The notes beneath the pieces are model-generated. The model searched no databases and was not told the origin of the DNA. It was given only the letters and a program-made list of their open reading frames with translations. A program made the position numbers and the translations under genes. From Microbacteriaceae bacterium (GTDB taxonomy: Bacteria > Actinomycetota > Actinomycetes > Actinomycetales > Microbacteriaceae): a DNA stretch of 64,000 nucleotides. Within the stretch, counting starts at the first letter, position 1. The number at the start of each line of letters is the position of its first letter. Below are positions 39,624 to 52,021 of the stretch, piece by piece. The stretch covers positions 57,882 to 121,881 of the forward strand of contig JANXTR010000025.1 of NCBI GenBank assembly GCA_025352325.1, written 5' to 3'.

Positions 39624-40285
39624 CGGAATCGCGCACGTGGTCATCAGCCAGCACCTTCGCGCACCGCACCCTGGGCGAGGTGTGGCTGGCGGTGGCGGGG
39701 CGTATCCTCGACAGCGGTCGAGCTTCGCACTACGACGGCCTGCCCATCCTCGAGATCGCCCAGGCGACCCTGGACGTCTCGGAACCCGATCCGAACGACC
39801 CCCTGATCGCTCGCCTCGCCGACCCCACGCGGCTCGACTGGATGCGGCGCAACTTCGTCGATCCGAAGCGGGTCGCGGCGCTCGGGGACGCCCGGAGCTA
39901 CGCCAGCCGGCTCCACGACTACGGCGAGACCGGACACGACCAGATCGAGTGGGTGGTTGAGCGGCTCGCCGCCGACCCGAGCTCGCGCTCCGCCACGATC
40001 ACCACCTTCGAGCCGCTGCTCGACACCAGCTACATCCCCTGCGTCAGCATGCTGGACTTCTGGATCCCGCAGGAGTCCATCGATCTCGTCGTCTATGCGC
40101 ACAGCATCGACTTCGGTGCGAAGGGCTACGCGAACCTGATCCAGCTGGCCGAACTCCAGGCGATCGTGGCCGCCCGACTCGGTCGTCGTGTCGGTCGCCT
40201 GACGTTCATTGTCAAGTCGGCGCACATTTACGATACCGAAGTACCTTTCGTGCTTCAGGTGCTTGCTCAGGCGAGCGCTGGCTAG
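39620..40285 (+). CDS. Thymidylate-synthase-fold protein, archaeal-like
   Basis: The 221-residue protein resembles thymidylate synthases, in the compact archaeal style rather than bacterial ThyA. Matching elements are YASRLHDYG, then QIEWVVERLAADPSSRSATI and the catalytic-type Cys141 in SYIPCVSMLDFWI. Next come HSIDFGAKGYANLIQLAEL in place of the dUMP-binding R-S-x-D...N segment, and FIVKSAHIYDTE in place of the G-x-A-H-x-Y segment. It lacks the N-terminal R-T-G-T loop of ThyA. Possible roles are dTMP synthesis or hydroxymethylation of a pyrimidine nucleotide; the sequence cannot separate them. I chose the ATG at 39620, overlapping the preceding stop as ATGA. Confidence 0.65.
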   Translation: MTESRTWSSASTFAHRTLGEVWLAVAGRILDSGRASHYDGLPILEIAQATLDVSEPDPNDPLIARLADPTRLDWMRRNFVDPKRVAALGDARSYASRLHDYGETGHDQIEWVVERLAADPSSRSATITTFEPLLDTSYIPCVSMLDFWIPQESIDLVVYAHSIDFGAKGYANLIQLAELQAIVAARLGRRVGRLTFIVKSAHIYDTEVPFVLQVLAQASAG

Positions 40286-40288
40286 GCT
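40283..40288 (+). promoter_or_regulatory. Possible -10 element for the lipoprotein gene
   Basis: TAGGCT overlaps the stop codon of the preceding gene and lies 31 bases before the lipoprotein GTG, leaving a short leader with CCAGGAG. Confidence 0.4.
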
Positions 40289-40319
40289 GTCTCGAGACCC
40301 AGCCCTCCAGGAGTTGCTC

Positions 40320-40943
40320 GTGCCCCGTTCCCTCGCCCTCGTCCGTGTTGCCGTCGTGGCCGGTCTCGTTACCGCCGCTCTAGCCGGTTGCACCCAGACC
40401 CCGGCAGCCGCTCCGACCAGCAGCTGCGCGGGCCCGGTCGCGAAGGTGTTGCTGACGGACGACTCGGCGACCACCATCGCCAGCTTCCAGGCCGCCGACG
40501 TGCCCAAGGTCTTCGCGATCGCCGCGACGCCGATTCCGACCTGCTATTTCAAGACGACCACGACCCCCGCGGCAATCAACGGGGTCACCTACACGGTCAC
40601 GCATCGCACGCTGCTCTACATCGGCGTAGGCGATGCGGATGCCGCGGCGCTCGTCGCCGGGCTGCGCAAGACGGCCTCGGTCGCCCCGTGGACGCTCTCG
40701 TACGACAATGCGCCGCCGCTGCCCGCGGCCGGAGCGACGCCCGCGCCGTCCTCGGCCGCCACCCCGCCGTCGTCCTCCGCGCTGTGGCAGTACAACCTCA
40801 ATGCCGCTCCGACCGACGACAAGGGCGAGATGGGCTACTACGGGGCCACGCCGATCACCCTCGGCACCGCAGCGCAAGCGGGTCTGCCCGGTGCCGTGAA
40901 CGTGGTGCGCATCGAGACGGAACTGCGTTCCCCTCAGAAGTAA
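40320..40943 (+). CDS. Predicted lipoprotein (DUF2020-like)
   Basis: The 207-residue product has a lipoprotein signal with lipobox LAGC (Cys24), so it should be lipidated by Lgt and anchored outside the membrane. I chose the GTG at 40320 because CCAGGAG precedes it and it gives a normal signal peptide. The exported part has two Cys (SSCAGP and PTCYFK), a Ser/Pro/Ala-rich linker in the middle, and a closing [10 protein letters not shown]. The Cys pair and compact length resemble DUF2020-type actinobacterial lipoproteins, but I am not certain. It lies just upstream of rpsA on the same strand. Confidence 0.6.
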   Translation: MPRSLALVRVAVVAGLVTAALAGCTQTPAAAPTSSCAGPVAKVLLTDDSATTIASFQAADVPKVFAIAATPIPTCYFKTTTTPAAINGVTYTVTHRTLLYIGVGDADAAALVAGLRKTASVAPWTLSYDNAPPLPAAGATPAPSSAATPPSSSALWQYNLNAAPTDDKGEMGYYGATPITLGTAAQAGLPGAVNVVRIETELRSPQK

Positions 40944-40950
40944 CCACTGC

Positions 40951-40956
40951 TAAGCT
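40951..40956 (+). promoter_or_regulatory. -10 element of the rpsA promoter
   Basis: TAAGCT lies 121 bases before the rpsA ATG, giving a leader of about 115 nt. Ribosomal protein genes often have long leaders. I see no clear hairpin in it. Confidence 0.45.
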
Positions 40957-41077
40957 GGAGAGTCACTTTCGTGGCATCAACATCCGCCTGCCCACGGCGA
41001 AAAAGTCACCAGCCCCTCGTCGTCGGCCTTCACCCCTGCGCTCGTCCGAGTTCAGGAATCAACGGAGCAACTACTAC

Positions 41078-42568
41078 ATGACAACCGCAACGACCGCCAC
41101 GGCTACCAAGCAGGTCGCCATCAATGACATCGGATCTGCTGAAGACTTCCTGGCCGCGGTCGAATTGACCCTCAAGTTCTTCAACGACGGTGACCTCATC
41201 GAAGGAACCGTCGTCAAGATCGACCGCGACGAGGTCCTCCTCGACGTCGGCTACAAGACCGAGGGCGTCATCCCCTCGCGCGAACTCTCGATTAAGCATG
41301 ACGTCGACCCCTCCGAGGTTGTCAACGTCGGCGACGTGGTCGAAGCCCTCGTTCTCCAGAAGGAGGACAAGGAGGGTCGCCTCATTCTGTCCAAGAAGCG
41401 CGCCCAGTACGAGCGCGCATGGGGCGACGTCGAGAAGATCAAGGACTCGGATGGCGTCGTCACCGGTTCGGTCATCGAGGTCGTCAAGGGCGGCCTCATC
41501 GTCGACATCGGCCTCCGCGGCTTCCTCCCGGCCTCGCTCATCGAGTTGCGCCGTGTCCGCGACCTCACGCCGTACCTCGGCCAGGAGATCGAGGCCAAGA
41601 TCCTCGAGCTCGACAAGAACCGCAACAACGTCGTCCTGAGCCGCCGTGCGCTGCTCGAGCAGACGCAGTCCGAGTCGCGCAGTACCTTCCTCAACAACCT
41701 CCAGAAGGGCCAGGTCCGCAAGGGCGTCGTGTCCTCCATCGTCAACTTCGGCGCGTTCGTCGACCTCGGCGGCGTCGATGGTCTCGTCCACGTCTCCGAG
41801 CTCTCGTGGAAGCACATCGAGCACGCCAGCGAGGTCGTCGAGGTCGGTCAGGAAGTCACCGTCGAGATCCTCGAGGTCGACCTCGAGCGTGAGCGCGTGT
41901 CGCTTTCGCTCAAGGCGACCCAGGAAGACCCGTGGCAGGTCTTCGCCCGTACGCACGCCATCGGGCAGATCGCTCCCGGCAAGGTCACCAAGCTCGTCCC
42001 GTTCGGCGCTTTCGTGCGCGTGGCGGAGGGCATCGAGGGCCTCGTTCACATCTCCGAGCTCAGCGGCAAGCACGTCGAGCTCGCCGAGCAGGTGGTATCG
42101 GTCGGCGACGAGGTCTTCGTCAAGGTCATCGATATCGATCTCGAGCGTCGCCGCATCTCGCTCTCGCTGAAGCAGGCGAATGAGGGCATCGATCCGAACA
42201 ATGCCGAGTTCGACTCCGGTCTGGCCGCGCTGTACGGCATGGTCACCGAGTACGACGAGCAGGGCAACTACAAGTTCCCCGAGGGCTTCGACGCGACGAG
42301 TGGCGAGTGGCTCGAGGGCTTCGACACCCAGCGCGAGGCGTGGGAGCAGGAGTACGCGGCTGCCCAGGTCCGATGGGAAGCCCACAAGAAGCAGATCGTC
42401 GCCGCCGAGGAATCGGCCGCCGAGGACGCGCTCCGTCCTGCCGGCTCGAGCAGCAGCTCGAGCAGCAGCAGCAGCAACTCCTTCTCGAGCGAGTCGGCCA
42501 GCGCCGGCACGCTCGCGGACGACGAGGCACTTGCCGCCCTGCGTGAGAAGCTGAGCTCGAACAGCTAG
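41078..42568 (+). CDS. rpsA: 30S ribosomal protein S1
   Basis: S1 holds mRNA on the 30S subunit. I chose the ATG at 41078, after an AACGGAG site. The 496-residue product has four S1 RNA-binding domains, at about 39-108, 125-193, 208-280 and 295-366. They open with [57 protein letters not shown] and [18 protein letters not shown]. The third and fourth are the canonical type. The C-terminal region is acidic and charged, with a serine run encoded by AGC repeats (42449-42476). Actinobacterial S1 proteins usually have four domains, so the length is normal. Confidence 0.96.
   Translation: MTTATTATATKQVAINDIGSAEDFLAAVELTLKFFNDGDLIEGTVVKIDRDEVLLDVGYKTEGVIPSRELSIKHDVDPSEVVNVGDVVEALVLQKEDKEGRLILSKKRAQYERAWGDVEKIKDSDGVVTGSVIEVVKGGLIVDIGLRGFLPASLIELRRVRDLTPYLGQEIEAKILELDKNRNNVVLSRRALLEQTQSESRSTFLNNLQKGQVRKGVVSSIVNFGAFVDLGGVDGLVHVSELSWKHIEHASEVVEVGQEVTVEILEVDLERERVSLSLKATQEDPWQVFARTHAIGQIAPGKVTKLVPFGAFVRVAEGIEGLVHISELSGKHVELAEQVVSVGDEVFVKVIDIDLERRRISLSLKQANEGIDPNNAEFDSGLAALYGMVTEYDEQGNYKFPEGFDATSGEWLEGFDTQREAWEQEYAAAQVRWEAHKKQIVAAEESAAEDALRPAGSSSSSSSSSSNSFSSESASAGTLADDEALAALREKLSSNS
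42449..42476 (+). repeat. AGC trinucleotide repeat encoding the S1 serine run
   Basis: Two blocks of AGC triplets separated by TCG form a run within the rpsA C-terminus, encoding a stretch of serines. Such a repeat can vary in length by replication slippage without breaking the frame. Confidence 0.7.
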
Positions 42569-42583
42569 GACCATCTCGTTTCA

Positions 42584-42617
42584 CGAAGCGCCGGACGGCC
42601 CGCCGTCCGGCGCTTCG
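42584..42617 (+). terminator. Strong terminator hairpin after rpsA
   Basis: A perfect 15-bp stem (42584-42598 with 42603-42617) surrounds a 4-nt loop, 15 bases after the rpsA stop. It lacks a T run but is the most stable hairpin in the window. Confidence 0.75.
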
Positions 42618-42677
42618 GCGTTCGATAGCGTTGTCAGCAAGGCCTCGCTTCTCAGAGCACCTACATCGGGGATCCAC

Positions 42678-43238
42678 ATGCGACGCAATGTCGTCACTGC
42701 CGTCGGACTGCTCGCCGCCGTCTCTCTTTTGCTCACCGGCTGTTCGGCAGTCAACATGCCGTCTCCGTCTGCAAAAGCGTCGGTGTCGTCGTCGGCTCGA
42801 TCGCCTCAGGCGGGCTGTCCCGATATCACGGCGTCCGACTTCGCGGTCCAGATCGAGACGACGGCGTCCGATCCGGGTCCTCTGGCGAAGTCAGTGGGCC
42901 TCGGCGATGTACTCGAGGGTACCTGCGCTTACGGTTTCCTATCTGACCGCGTGAATGGTGTGGCCTTCTTCATCATCGACCCCGCAGAAGATGACGCCGC
43001 CGTCTTTTTCGGCGAGGCGGTCCACACGGCTGCGAGGGCTGGCTTCGCGATGGGCAACACCAAGATCGAGGGCCAGAATATGAACCAGCACGGAGCCAAT
43101 GCCGATGGGGCTAGCTTCGGCGTCACGTACTACCCCAAGGTTCAGGCGGATGACGCCGCGTTCACGCCGACCCGTATGGCCACAATCGGTGTCCGCCCGG
43201 GGGATTCCATCATCTTCGGCTCGATACAACTTCCCTAG
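42678..43238 (+). CDS. Hypothetical lipoprotein between rpsA and coaE
   Basis: The 186-residue protein has a lipoprotein signal with lipobox LTGC (Cys22), then a Ser-rich spacer. The exported domain has two Cys (GCPDITASDF and GTCAYGFLS) and ends PGDSIIFGSIQLP. I do not recognise the domain. Its base composition looks slightly lower in GC than the neighbours. It interrupts the common rpsA-coaE order and is enclosed by two hairpins, suggesting a separately inserted and separately transcribed gene. Confidence 0.7.
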   Translation: MRRNVVTAVGLLAAVSLLLTGCSAVNMPSPSAKASVSSSARSPQAGCPDITASDFAVQIETTASDPGPLAKSVGLGDVLEGTCAYGFLSDRVNGVAFFIIDPAEDDAAVFFGEAVHTAARAGFAMGNTKIEGQNMNQHGANADGASFGVTYYPKVQADDAAFTPTRMATIGVRPGDSIIFGSIQLP

Positions 43239-43240
43239 CA

Positions 43241-43293
43241 GCTGCGACTCTGAGGAGTCCCCCAGGAGCGGCCTACCTCAGAGGCCTCGCAGC
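43241..43293 (+). terminator. Imperfect hairpin after the lipoprotein gene
   Basis: GCTGCGA then CTCTGAGG (43241-43255) pair with CCTCAGAG (43276-43283) and TCGCAGC (43287-43293), with a 3-nt bulge and a 20-nt loop. It starts three bases after the lipoprotein stop. Confidence 0.55.
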
Positions 43294-43314
43294 ATCCTCG
43301 TCAGCCCAGGGGGT

Positions 43315-43342
43315 TTGCGCGTGGCCGGGTGAACAATAGGGT
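43315..43342 (+). promoter_or_regulatory. Promoter for leaderless coaE transcript
   Basis: TTGCGC (43315-43320) and TAGGGT (43337-43342) are separated by 16 bases, and the coaE ATG follows six bases later. This is one of the few sites in the window with a recognisable -35. Confidence 0.5.
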
Positions 43343-43348
43343 GAACGG

Positions 43349-43948
43349 ATGCAGCTCATCGGCCTCACCGGCGGGATCGCATCTGGCAAGTCCGCGGTCG
43401 CCGCTCGGCTCGCGGAGCACGGCGCGATCGTCGTCGACGCGGACGTGCTCGCGCGCGAGGTCGTGGAGCCCGGAACCCCGGCGCTGACCCGCATCGCCGA
43501 GGAGTTCGGCCCCGAGGTAATCGCGGCAGACGGGAGTCTCAACCGTCCCGCCCTGGGTGCCCTCATCTTCACCTCGCCCGAGAAGCGCGTTGCACTGAAC
43601 GCGATCACCCATCCGGCCGTGGCGGAGCGATCCCACGAGCTGTTCGCCGCCGCAGCGGCCGCCGATCCGCGCGCGATCGTCGTGTACGACGTGCCGTTGC
43701 TTGTCGACGCCGGCCGCGCAGAGGAGTTCGACCTCATCGTGGTCGTGAACGCGAGCACCGAGACACGCGTAAACCGGATGGTCGAACACCGGGGTATGAC
43801 GCGCGACGAGGCGCTGCACCGTATCAACTCGCAAGCCACCGACACCGAGCGGCTCGCGATCGCCGACGTGGTGATCGACGCCAACGGGACCGTCCAGGAG
43901 ACGCTGCAGCAGGCCGACACTCTCTGGGAGAATCTCTCCGCACGCTGA
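43349..43948 (+). CDS. coaE: Dephospho-CoA kinase
   Basis: CoaE phosphorylates dephospho-CoA, the last step of coenzyme A synthesis. The 199-residue P-loop kinase has Walker A GGIASGKS (8-15), then VVDADVLAREV (Asp pair), GALIFTSPEKR and the helical lid with VVYDVPLLVDAGRAEEFD. The closing MVEHRGMTRDEALHRI contributes the lid arginine. Length is normal; some actinobacterial versions carry an extra C-terminal GrpB-like domain, absent here. It is followed by uvrB after 49 bp. Confidence 0.95.
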   Translation: MQLIGLTGGIASGKSAVAARLAEHGAIVVDADVLAREVVEPGTPALTRIAEEFGPEVIAADGSLNRPALGALIFTSPEKRVALNAITHPAVAERSHELFAAAAAADPRAIVVYDVPLLVDAGRAEEFDLIVVVNASTETRVNRMVEHRGMTRDEALHRINSQATDTERLAIADVVIDANGTVQETLQQADTLWENLSAR

Positions 43949-43985
43949 CGGGCCCGCTCACCCAGCGTCTGTCGGTGGCCCGACC

Positions 43986-43991
43986 TAGGCT
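43986..43991 (+). promoter_or_regulatory. -10 element for leaderless uvrB transcript
   Basis: TAGGCT is followed by six bases and the uvrB ATG. No LexA-type operator is visible around it. Confidence 0.5.
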
Positions 43992-43997
43992 GAGCGG

Positions 43998-46064
43998 ATG
44001 GAGCCCACGCGTTCGGTGCGACCCTTCGAGGTCATCAGCGACTACACGCCTAGCGGCGATCAGCCGACGGCGATCGCGGAGCTGGCCCACCGCGTCAACG
44101 CCGGCGAGACCGACATCGTGCTGCTCGGCGCAACCGGTACCGGCAAGTCGGCGACGACCGCATGGCTGATCGAGCAGGTGCAGCGACCGACGCTCGTGCT
44201 CGCACACAACAAGACGCTCGCCGCTCAGTTGGCTACCGAGTTCCGCGAGTTGCTCCCCAACAACGCGGTCGAATATTTCGTCAGCTACTACGACTATTAC
44301 CAGCCCGAGGCCTACGTGCCTCAGACCGACACCTTCATCGAGAAGGACTCGTCGATCAACTCCGAGGTGGAGCGGCTACGGCACTCCACGACCAACTCGC
44401 TGCTCAGCCGCCGTGACGTGGTCGTGGTCTCGACAGTGTCGTGCATCTACGGTCTCGGCGCCGCCGAGGAGTACCTGGGCGCGATGACCGCTCTGCAGGT
44501 CGGCGAGCACATCTCGCGCGACAAACTCGTACGTCGTTTCATCAACATGCAGTACGAGCGCAACGATGTCGACTTCTCACGGGGCAAGTTCCGCGTGCGC
44601 GGCGACACGATCGAGATCATCCCGGTCTACGAGGAGCACGCCATCCGCATCGAGATGTTCGGTGACGAGATCGAGGCCCTCTACACGCTGCATCCGCTGA
44701 CCGGTGATGTGATCAAGAAAATGGATGCCGTTGCCGTCTTCCCTGCGACCCACTACGCCGCCAGCACCGAGGCCCTCCATCGCGCGATGGGCACGATTCG
44801 CACCGAGCTCACCGACCGGCTCGCCGAGTTCGAGCGCCAGGGCAAGCTGCTCGAGGCCCAGCGGCTGCGCATGCGCACCACCTTCGACCTCGAGATGATG
44901 GAGCAGATCGGCTTCTGCAACGGCATCGAGAACTACTCGCGGCACATCGACGGCCGCAATCCCGGGCAGGCGCCCAACACGCTGCTCGATTACTTCCCCG
45001 AGGATTTCCTCGTCGTCATCGACGAGTCGCACGTCACCGTGCCGCAGATCGGCGCCATGTACGAGGGCGACGCGAGCCGCAAGCGCACCCTGGTGGAGCA
45101 CGGCTTCCGCCTGCCGAGCGCGCTCGACAACCGGCCGCTCCGCTGGGAGGAGTTCCTCAACCGCGTCGGTCAGAAGGTGTACCTCTCGGCGACCCCGGGC
45201 CGGTACGAGATGGGCATCACCGACAGTGTGGTGGAGCAGGTTATCCGGCCGACCGGCCTCGTCGACCCGCAGATCGTCGTCAAGCCGAGCAAGGGCCAGA
45301 TCGACGACCTGCTTGAGCAGATCCGCATCCGCGTCGAGAAGAACGAACGCGTGCTGGTCACGACCCTGACGAAGAAGATGGCGGAGGAGCTCACCGACTT
45401 CCTCGGCGAGCACGGTGTGAACGTGCGCTACCTCCATTCGGACGTCGACACGCTCCGCCGAGTCGAGTTGCTCTCGGAACTCCGCCAGGGCGTCTACGAC
45501 GTGCTCGTCGGTATCAACCTGCTCCGCGAGGGCCTCGACCTGCCGGAGGTGTCGCTCGTCGCCATTCTGGATGCCGACAAGGAGGGCTTCCTGCGCAGCT
45601 CGACGTCGCTCATCCAGACGATCGGCCGCGCCGCCCGCAACGTCGACGGCCAAGTCCACATGTACGCCGACAACCTCACCGACTCGATGAAGCGGGCGAT
45701 CGAGGAAACCGACCGCCGCCGCGAGAAGCAGGTGGCGTACAACCTGGAGCGCGGGATCGATCCTCAACCGTTGCGCAAGAGGATCGCCGACATCACCGAC
45801 ACTCTGGCCCGCGAGGGTGCCGACACCGCGGCGCTGCTCGCCGGCCGCGACGGCCGCAAGCGCGCGCCCACCCCGAACCTGCGCCGCGAGGGTGTGGGGG
45901 CTGCGGGTGCGCAGGAGCTCGAGACGATCATCGCCGACCTCAACGAGCAGATGCTCCAGGCTGCGGGGGAGCTCAAGTTCGAACTCGCCGCACGCCTGCG
46001 CGACGAGCTCTCCGAGATGAAGAAGGAACTGCGTCAGATGGAGTCGGTCGGGCACGTGCGCTGA
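43998..46064 (+). CDS. uvrB: Excinuclease ABC subunit B
   Basis: UvrB is the damage-verifying helicase-like subunit of nucleotide excision repair. The 688-residue protein has Walker A GATGTGKS (44-51), the beta-hairpin [20 protein letters not shown] that clamps DNA, VVIDESH as the DEAD-like box and [10 protein letters not shown]. Helicase motifs VI and the QTIGRAARN region follow, and the C-terminal UVR motif contains [13 protein letters not shown]. All motifs are intact. uvrA follows after 37 bp with its own promoter. Confidence 0.97.
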   Translation: MEPTRSVRPFEVISDYTPSGDQPTAIAELAHRVNAGETDIVLLGATGTGKSATTAWLIEQVQRPTLVLAHNKTLAAQLATEFRELLPNNAVEYFVSYYDYYQPEAYVPQTDTFIEKDSSINSEVERLRHSTTNSLLSRRDVVVVSTVSCIYGLGAAEEYLGAMTALQVGEHISRDKLVRRFINMQYERNDVDFSRGKFRVRGDTIEIIPVYEEHAIRIEMFGDEIEALYTLHPLTGDVIKKMDAVAVFPATHYAASTEALHRAMGTIRTELTDRLAEFERQGKLLEAQRLRMRTTFDLEMMEQIGFCNGIENYSRHIDGRNPGQAPNTLLDYFPEDFLVVIDESHVTVPQIGAMYEGDASRKRTLVEHGFRLPSALDNRPLRWEEFLNRVGQKVYLSATPGRYEMGITDSVVEQVIRPTGLVDPQIVVKPSKGQIDDLLEQIRIRVEKNERVLVTTLTKKMAEELTDFLGEHGVNVRYLHSDVDTLRRVELLSELRQGVYDVLVGINLLREGLDLPEVSLVAILDADKEGFLRSSTSLIQTIGRAARNVDGQVHMYADNLTDSMKRAIEETDRRREKQVAYNLERGIDPQPLRKRIADITDTLAREGADTAALLAGRDGRKRAPTPNLRREGVGAAGAQELETIIADLNEQMLQAAGELKFELAARLRDELSEMKKELRQMESVGHVR

Positions 46065-46088
46065 CCAGCCGGATGTCGGCGGTCTTGG

Positions 46089-46094
46089 TAGAAT
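46089..46094 (+). promoter_or_regulatory. -10 element for leaderless uvrA transcript
   Basis: TAGAAT is followed by seven bases and the uvrA GTG. No ribosome site is visible in the spacer. Confidence 0.5.
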
Positions 46095-46101
46095 CACTAC
46101 A

Positions 46102-48999
<2,898 letters not shown>

Positions 49000-49000
49000 G

Positions 49001-51052
49001 ATGGTCGGCTACGTCGAGGGGCGTGCGGCGGGGGGAAGCGGGCCGGGTGGCGCCGCCTCCAAGGGACTGACAGGGCAGATCGGTCGTCCAACGCGTTACT
49101 CAGACCCAAGCAGCTGGAAGCCGAAGTCGGGCGACATCCCCACTCAGCCGGGCGTCTACCGCTTCCGGGACGCCACCGGGCGCGTCATCTACGTCGGCAA
49201 GGCGAACAACCTCCGTCAGCGCCTCAGCAACTACTTTCAGCCGCTGCGCAACCTGCATCAGCGCACGCGGCACATGGTGCTCAGCGCCAACCAGGTGGAG
49301 TGGACCGTCGTCGGCAGCGACTTCGAGGCCCTGCAGCTCGAGTACACCTGGATCAAGGAGTTCGATCCGCCGTACAACGTCAAGTTCCGCGACGACAAGA
49401 CCTACCCGTACATGGCGTTGACGATGGCGGATGAAGCGCCGCGCGTCATGGTCACCCGCAACCACCGGATCCCGGGCGCCCGGTACTTCGGTCCGTATCC
49501 GAAGATCTGGGCCGTGAGGGACACTGTCGAGCTGATGGTCAAGGCCTTCCCGATCCGCACCTGCTCCGATTCCAGTTACGCCAAGGCGATTTTGTCCGGG
49601 CGACCGTGCTTCGCCGGGCAGATCGGACGGTGCGGCGGCCCGTGCTCCCAGAAGGTGACGATTGAGGAGCACCGCGTGATCGTCGACCAGTTCGCGACGT
49701 TCATGGCGAGCCACGACCGGAGTGTGATCACGCGGCTCCAGCGCGACATGAAGGACGCGGCCGCCGAGTTCGACTACGAGTACGCCGCCACCCTTCGGGA
49801 CCGCATCCAGGCTCTCGAGAACGTGCTCGAGAAGAGCGCCGTGGTGCTGGCCGACGGCGTCGACACTGACGTCTTCGGCATCGAGGAGGACGAGCTCGCC
49901 GCCGCCGTGCAGCAGTTCGTCGTGCGCGGCGGACGCATCCGCGGCGTGCGCAGCTGGGTCGTCGACAAGGAGCTCGACGTCACCACGGGCGAGCTCGTCG
50001 AGCAGATGCTCGAAACCGCATATGACTCAGATGTGCCGCCACGCGAGATCATCGTGCCCGCGCTGCCCGACGATGCCACCGCCCTCGAAACCTGGCTGGC
50101 CGCCATGCGGCCGCGCGGGGGAGCGGTGTCGGTGCGCACAGCCCAGCGCGGCGAGAAGGCCGCGGTGCTTCAGACCGCAACACTCAATGCCAAGCAGTCG
50201 CTCATGCTTTACAAGAGCCGCCGGTCGGCCGACTACGTGTCGCGGACCCAGGCCCTCAACGACATCCAGGATGCGCTTGGCCTCGACGAGGCACCGCTCC
50301 GGATGGAGTGCTACGACGTCTCGCATCTCGGCGGCACCAACATCGTCGCCTCGATGGTGGTCTTCGAGGACGGGCTCCCGAAGAAGAGCGCGTACCGCAA
50401 GTTCGCGGTCAACGGCTACGCCGACGATCTCGAGTCCCTGCACCAGGTGCTCACCCGCCGACTCTCGCATCTCGAGGACGATGAGATCGCGGGCGTCGAG
50501 GAGGACGAGACCGCCTCTGCGGAACTCGGCGAAGACGAGGGGACCGCGGCCGAGCGGAAGCGACGGCGATTCGCGTACCGTCCGGGTTTGATCATCGTGG
50601 ACGGCGGCCAGCCCCAGGTGGAGGCCGCGGCGCGCACCCTTGCGGAGCTGGGCATCCACGACATCCCCCTCTGCGGCCTGGCCAAGCGCCTCGAGGAGAT
50701 CTGGCTGCCCGGCAACGCCTTCCCGGTGATCCTGCCGCGCAACAGCGAGGCGCTCTTCATGCTGCAGCGCATCCGGGACGAGGCGCACCGCTTCGCGATC
50801 ACCTTCCAGCGCGCCAAGCGCAAGAACGACATCGGCTCGGTGCTCGGCGAAGTCCCTGGGCTCGGGCCGGCGCGGGTGAAGCTGCTCCTCAAGCACTTCG
50901 GATCGGTCGCCCGATTGAAGAAGGCCACCAGCGAGGAGATCAGCGAAGTGAAGGGCATCGGGCCGGTTCTGGCGGAGGCCATCGTCGCTAGGCTGGGTTC
51001 ACCCGCAAGCGACCCGCGCGCGGACGACGAGCCCACAGCGCCGGACAGTTGA
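49001..51052 (+). CDS. uvrC: Excinuclease ABC subunit C
   Basis: UvrC makes both incisions in nucleotide excision repair. The 683-residue protein has the N-terminal GIY-YIG nuclease ([20 protein letters not shown] at about 50-69) and a Cys-containing segment GRCGGPC. A UVR motif ([17 protein letters not shown]) follows, then the C-terminal RNase-H-like nuclease ([21 protein letters not shown]) and a tandem helix-hairpin-helix end ([29 protein letters not shown]). The N-terminus has about 38 Gly/Ala-rich residues before the usual start; no later in-frame start fits better. It is probably translated from the uvrA message. Confidence 0.95.
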   Translation: MVGYVEGRAAGGSGPGGAASKGLTGQIGRPTRYSDPSSWKPKSGDIPTQPGVYRFRDATGRVIYVGKANNLRQRLSNYFQPLRNLHQRTRHMVLSANQVEWTVVGSDFEALQLEYTWIKEFDPPYNVKFRDDKTYPYMALTMADEAPRVMVTRNHRIPGARYFGPYPKIWAVRDTVELMVKAFPIRTCSDSSYAKAILSGRPCFAGQIGRCGGPCSQKVTIEEHRVIVDQFATFMASHDRSVITRLQRDMKDAAAEFDYEYAATLRDRIQALENVLEKSAVVLADGVDTDVFGIEEDELAAAVQQFVVRGGRIRGVRSWVVDKELDVTTGELVEQMLETAYDSDVPPREIIVPALPDDATALETWLAAMRPRGGAVSVRTAQRGEKAAVLQTATLNAKQSLMLYKSRRSADYVSRTQALNDIQDALGLDEAPLRMECYDVSHLGGTNIVASMVVFEDGLPKKSAYRKFAVNGYADDLESLHQVLTRRLSHLEDDEIAGVEEDETASAELGEDEGTAAERKRRRFAYRPGLIIVDGGQPQVEAAARTLAELGIHDIPLCGLAKRLEEIWLPGNAFPVILPRNSEALFMLQRIRDEAHRFAITFQRAKRKNDIGSVLGEVPGLGPARVKLLLKHFGSVARLKKATSEEISEVKGIGPVLAEAIVARLGSPASDPRADDEPTAPDS

Positions 51053-51074
51053 GCCGCATGAACGACGGGACGAC

Positions 51075-51947
51075 GTGATCGACATCACCCCTCGTGAGAT
51101 GCTGGTCGTCACCGGGATGTCGGGTGCCGGCCGGTCCACGGTCGGCAACGCCCTGGAAGACCTCGGCTGGTACGTCGTCGACAACCTACCGCCGCAGATG
51201 CTGCGGCCGATGGTCGAGCTGTCGGAGCACTCCGGCGATGCCATCCCGAAGGTCGCCGCGATCGTGGACGTGCGCGGCGGCAAGCTGTTCGCCGACGTGC
51301 AGGCAGCCCTCGAGTCGCTCCGGGACAACGCCAGCGTGCGAGTGCTGTTCCTGGATGCCACGGATGCCGCACTCGTGCGGCGCTTCGAGCAGGTGCGACG
51401 GCCGCATCCGCTGCAGGGAGACGGAACGCTGCTCGACGGCATCGCGCTGGAGCGCAGCCGGATGGCAGAGCTCAGGTCGCAGAGCGACATCGTCATCGAC
51501 ACCTCAGATCTGAATATCCATCAGCTCGCCACGGCCGTCGCCGAGCAGTTCTCGGACGACGCGAGCAACTCGACGCGCGTGACCGTGATGAGCTTCGGCT
51601 TCAAGTACGGGCTGCCCTCCGACGCCGACATGGTGGCCGATGCGCGCTTCCTGCCGAACCCGTTCTGGGTGCCGGAACTGCGTCCGCAGAGCGGTCTCGA
51701 CGAGCAGGTGCGTGACTACCTACTCGACCGTGACGACGCCGAGGAGTTCATCGCCGCCTACGTGGCGGCTCTCACCCCGGTGCTGGACGGGTACCGACGG
51801 GAGAACAAACGGCACGCTACGATCGCTGTTGGGTGCACGGGCGGAAAGCATCGTTCAGTCGCCGTCGCGGAAGAGTTGGGACGCCGTCTGCGTGACCTGC
51901 CGAGTGTGACCGTCAATGTGCGGCACCGCGACCTGGGCCGTGAATGA
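51075..51947 (+). CDS. rapZ: RapZ-family nucleotide-binding protein
   Basis: RapZ-type proteins bind nucleotides and, in enterobacteria, a small RNA controlling GlmS. In actinobacteria they pair with whiA, and the role is less clear. The 290-residue product has the P-loop GMSGAGRST (14-22), with Arg in place of the usual Lys, as is common in actinobacterial members. [13 protein letters not shown] and the C-terminal [17 protein letters not shown] are the RNA/metabolite-binding signatures. It lies between uvrC and whiA, the standard actinobacterial cluster. Confidence 0.93.
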   Translation: MIDITPREMLVVTGMSGAGRSTVGNALEDLGWYVVDNLPPQMLRPMVELSEHSGDAIPKVAAIVDVRGGKLFADVQAALESLRDNASVRVLFLDATDAALVRRFEQVRRPHPLQGDGTLLDGIALERSRMAELRSQSDIVIDTSDLNIHQLATAVAEQFSDDASNSTRVTVMSFGFKYGLPSDADMVADARFLPNPFWVPELRPQSGLDEQVRDYLLDRDDAEEFIAAYVAALTPVLDGYRRENKRHATIAVGCTGGKHRSVAVAEELGRRLRDLPSVTVNVRHRDLGRE

Positions 51948-52021
51948 CCCGGGCCGAGTGACCATCACCCCCGAAGTTTCGGAGCGCTGAGCTCCCGTCC
52001 GTCGACAGTGAGGAAGACCGC

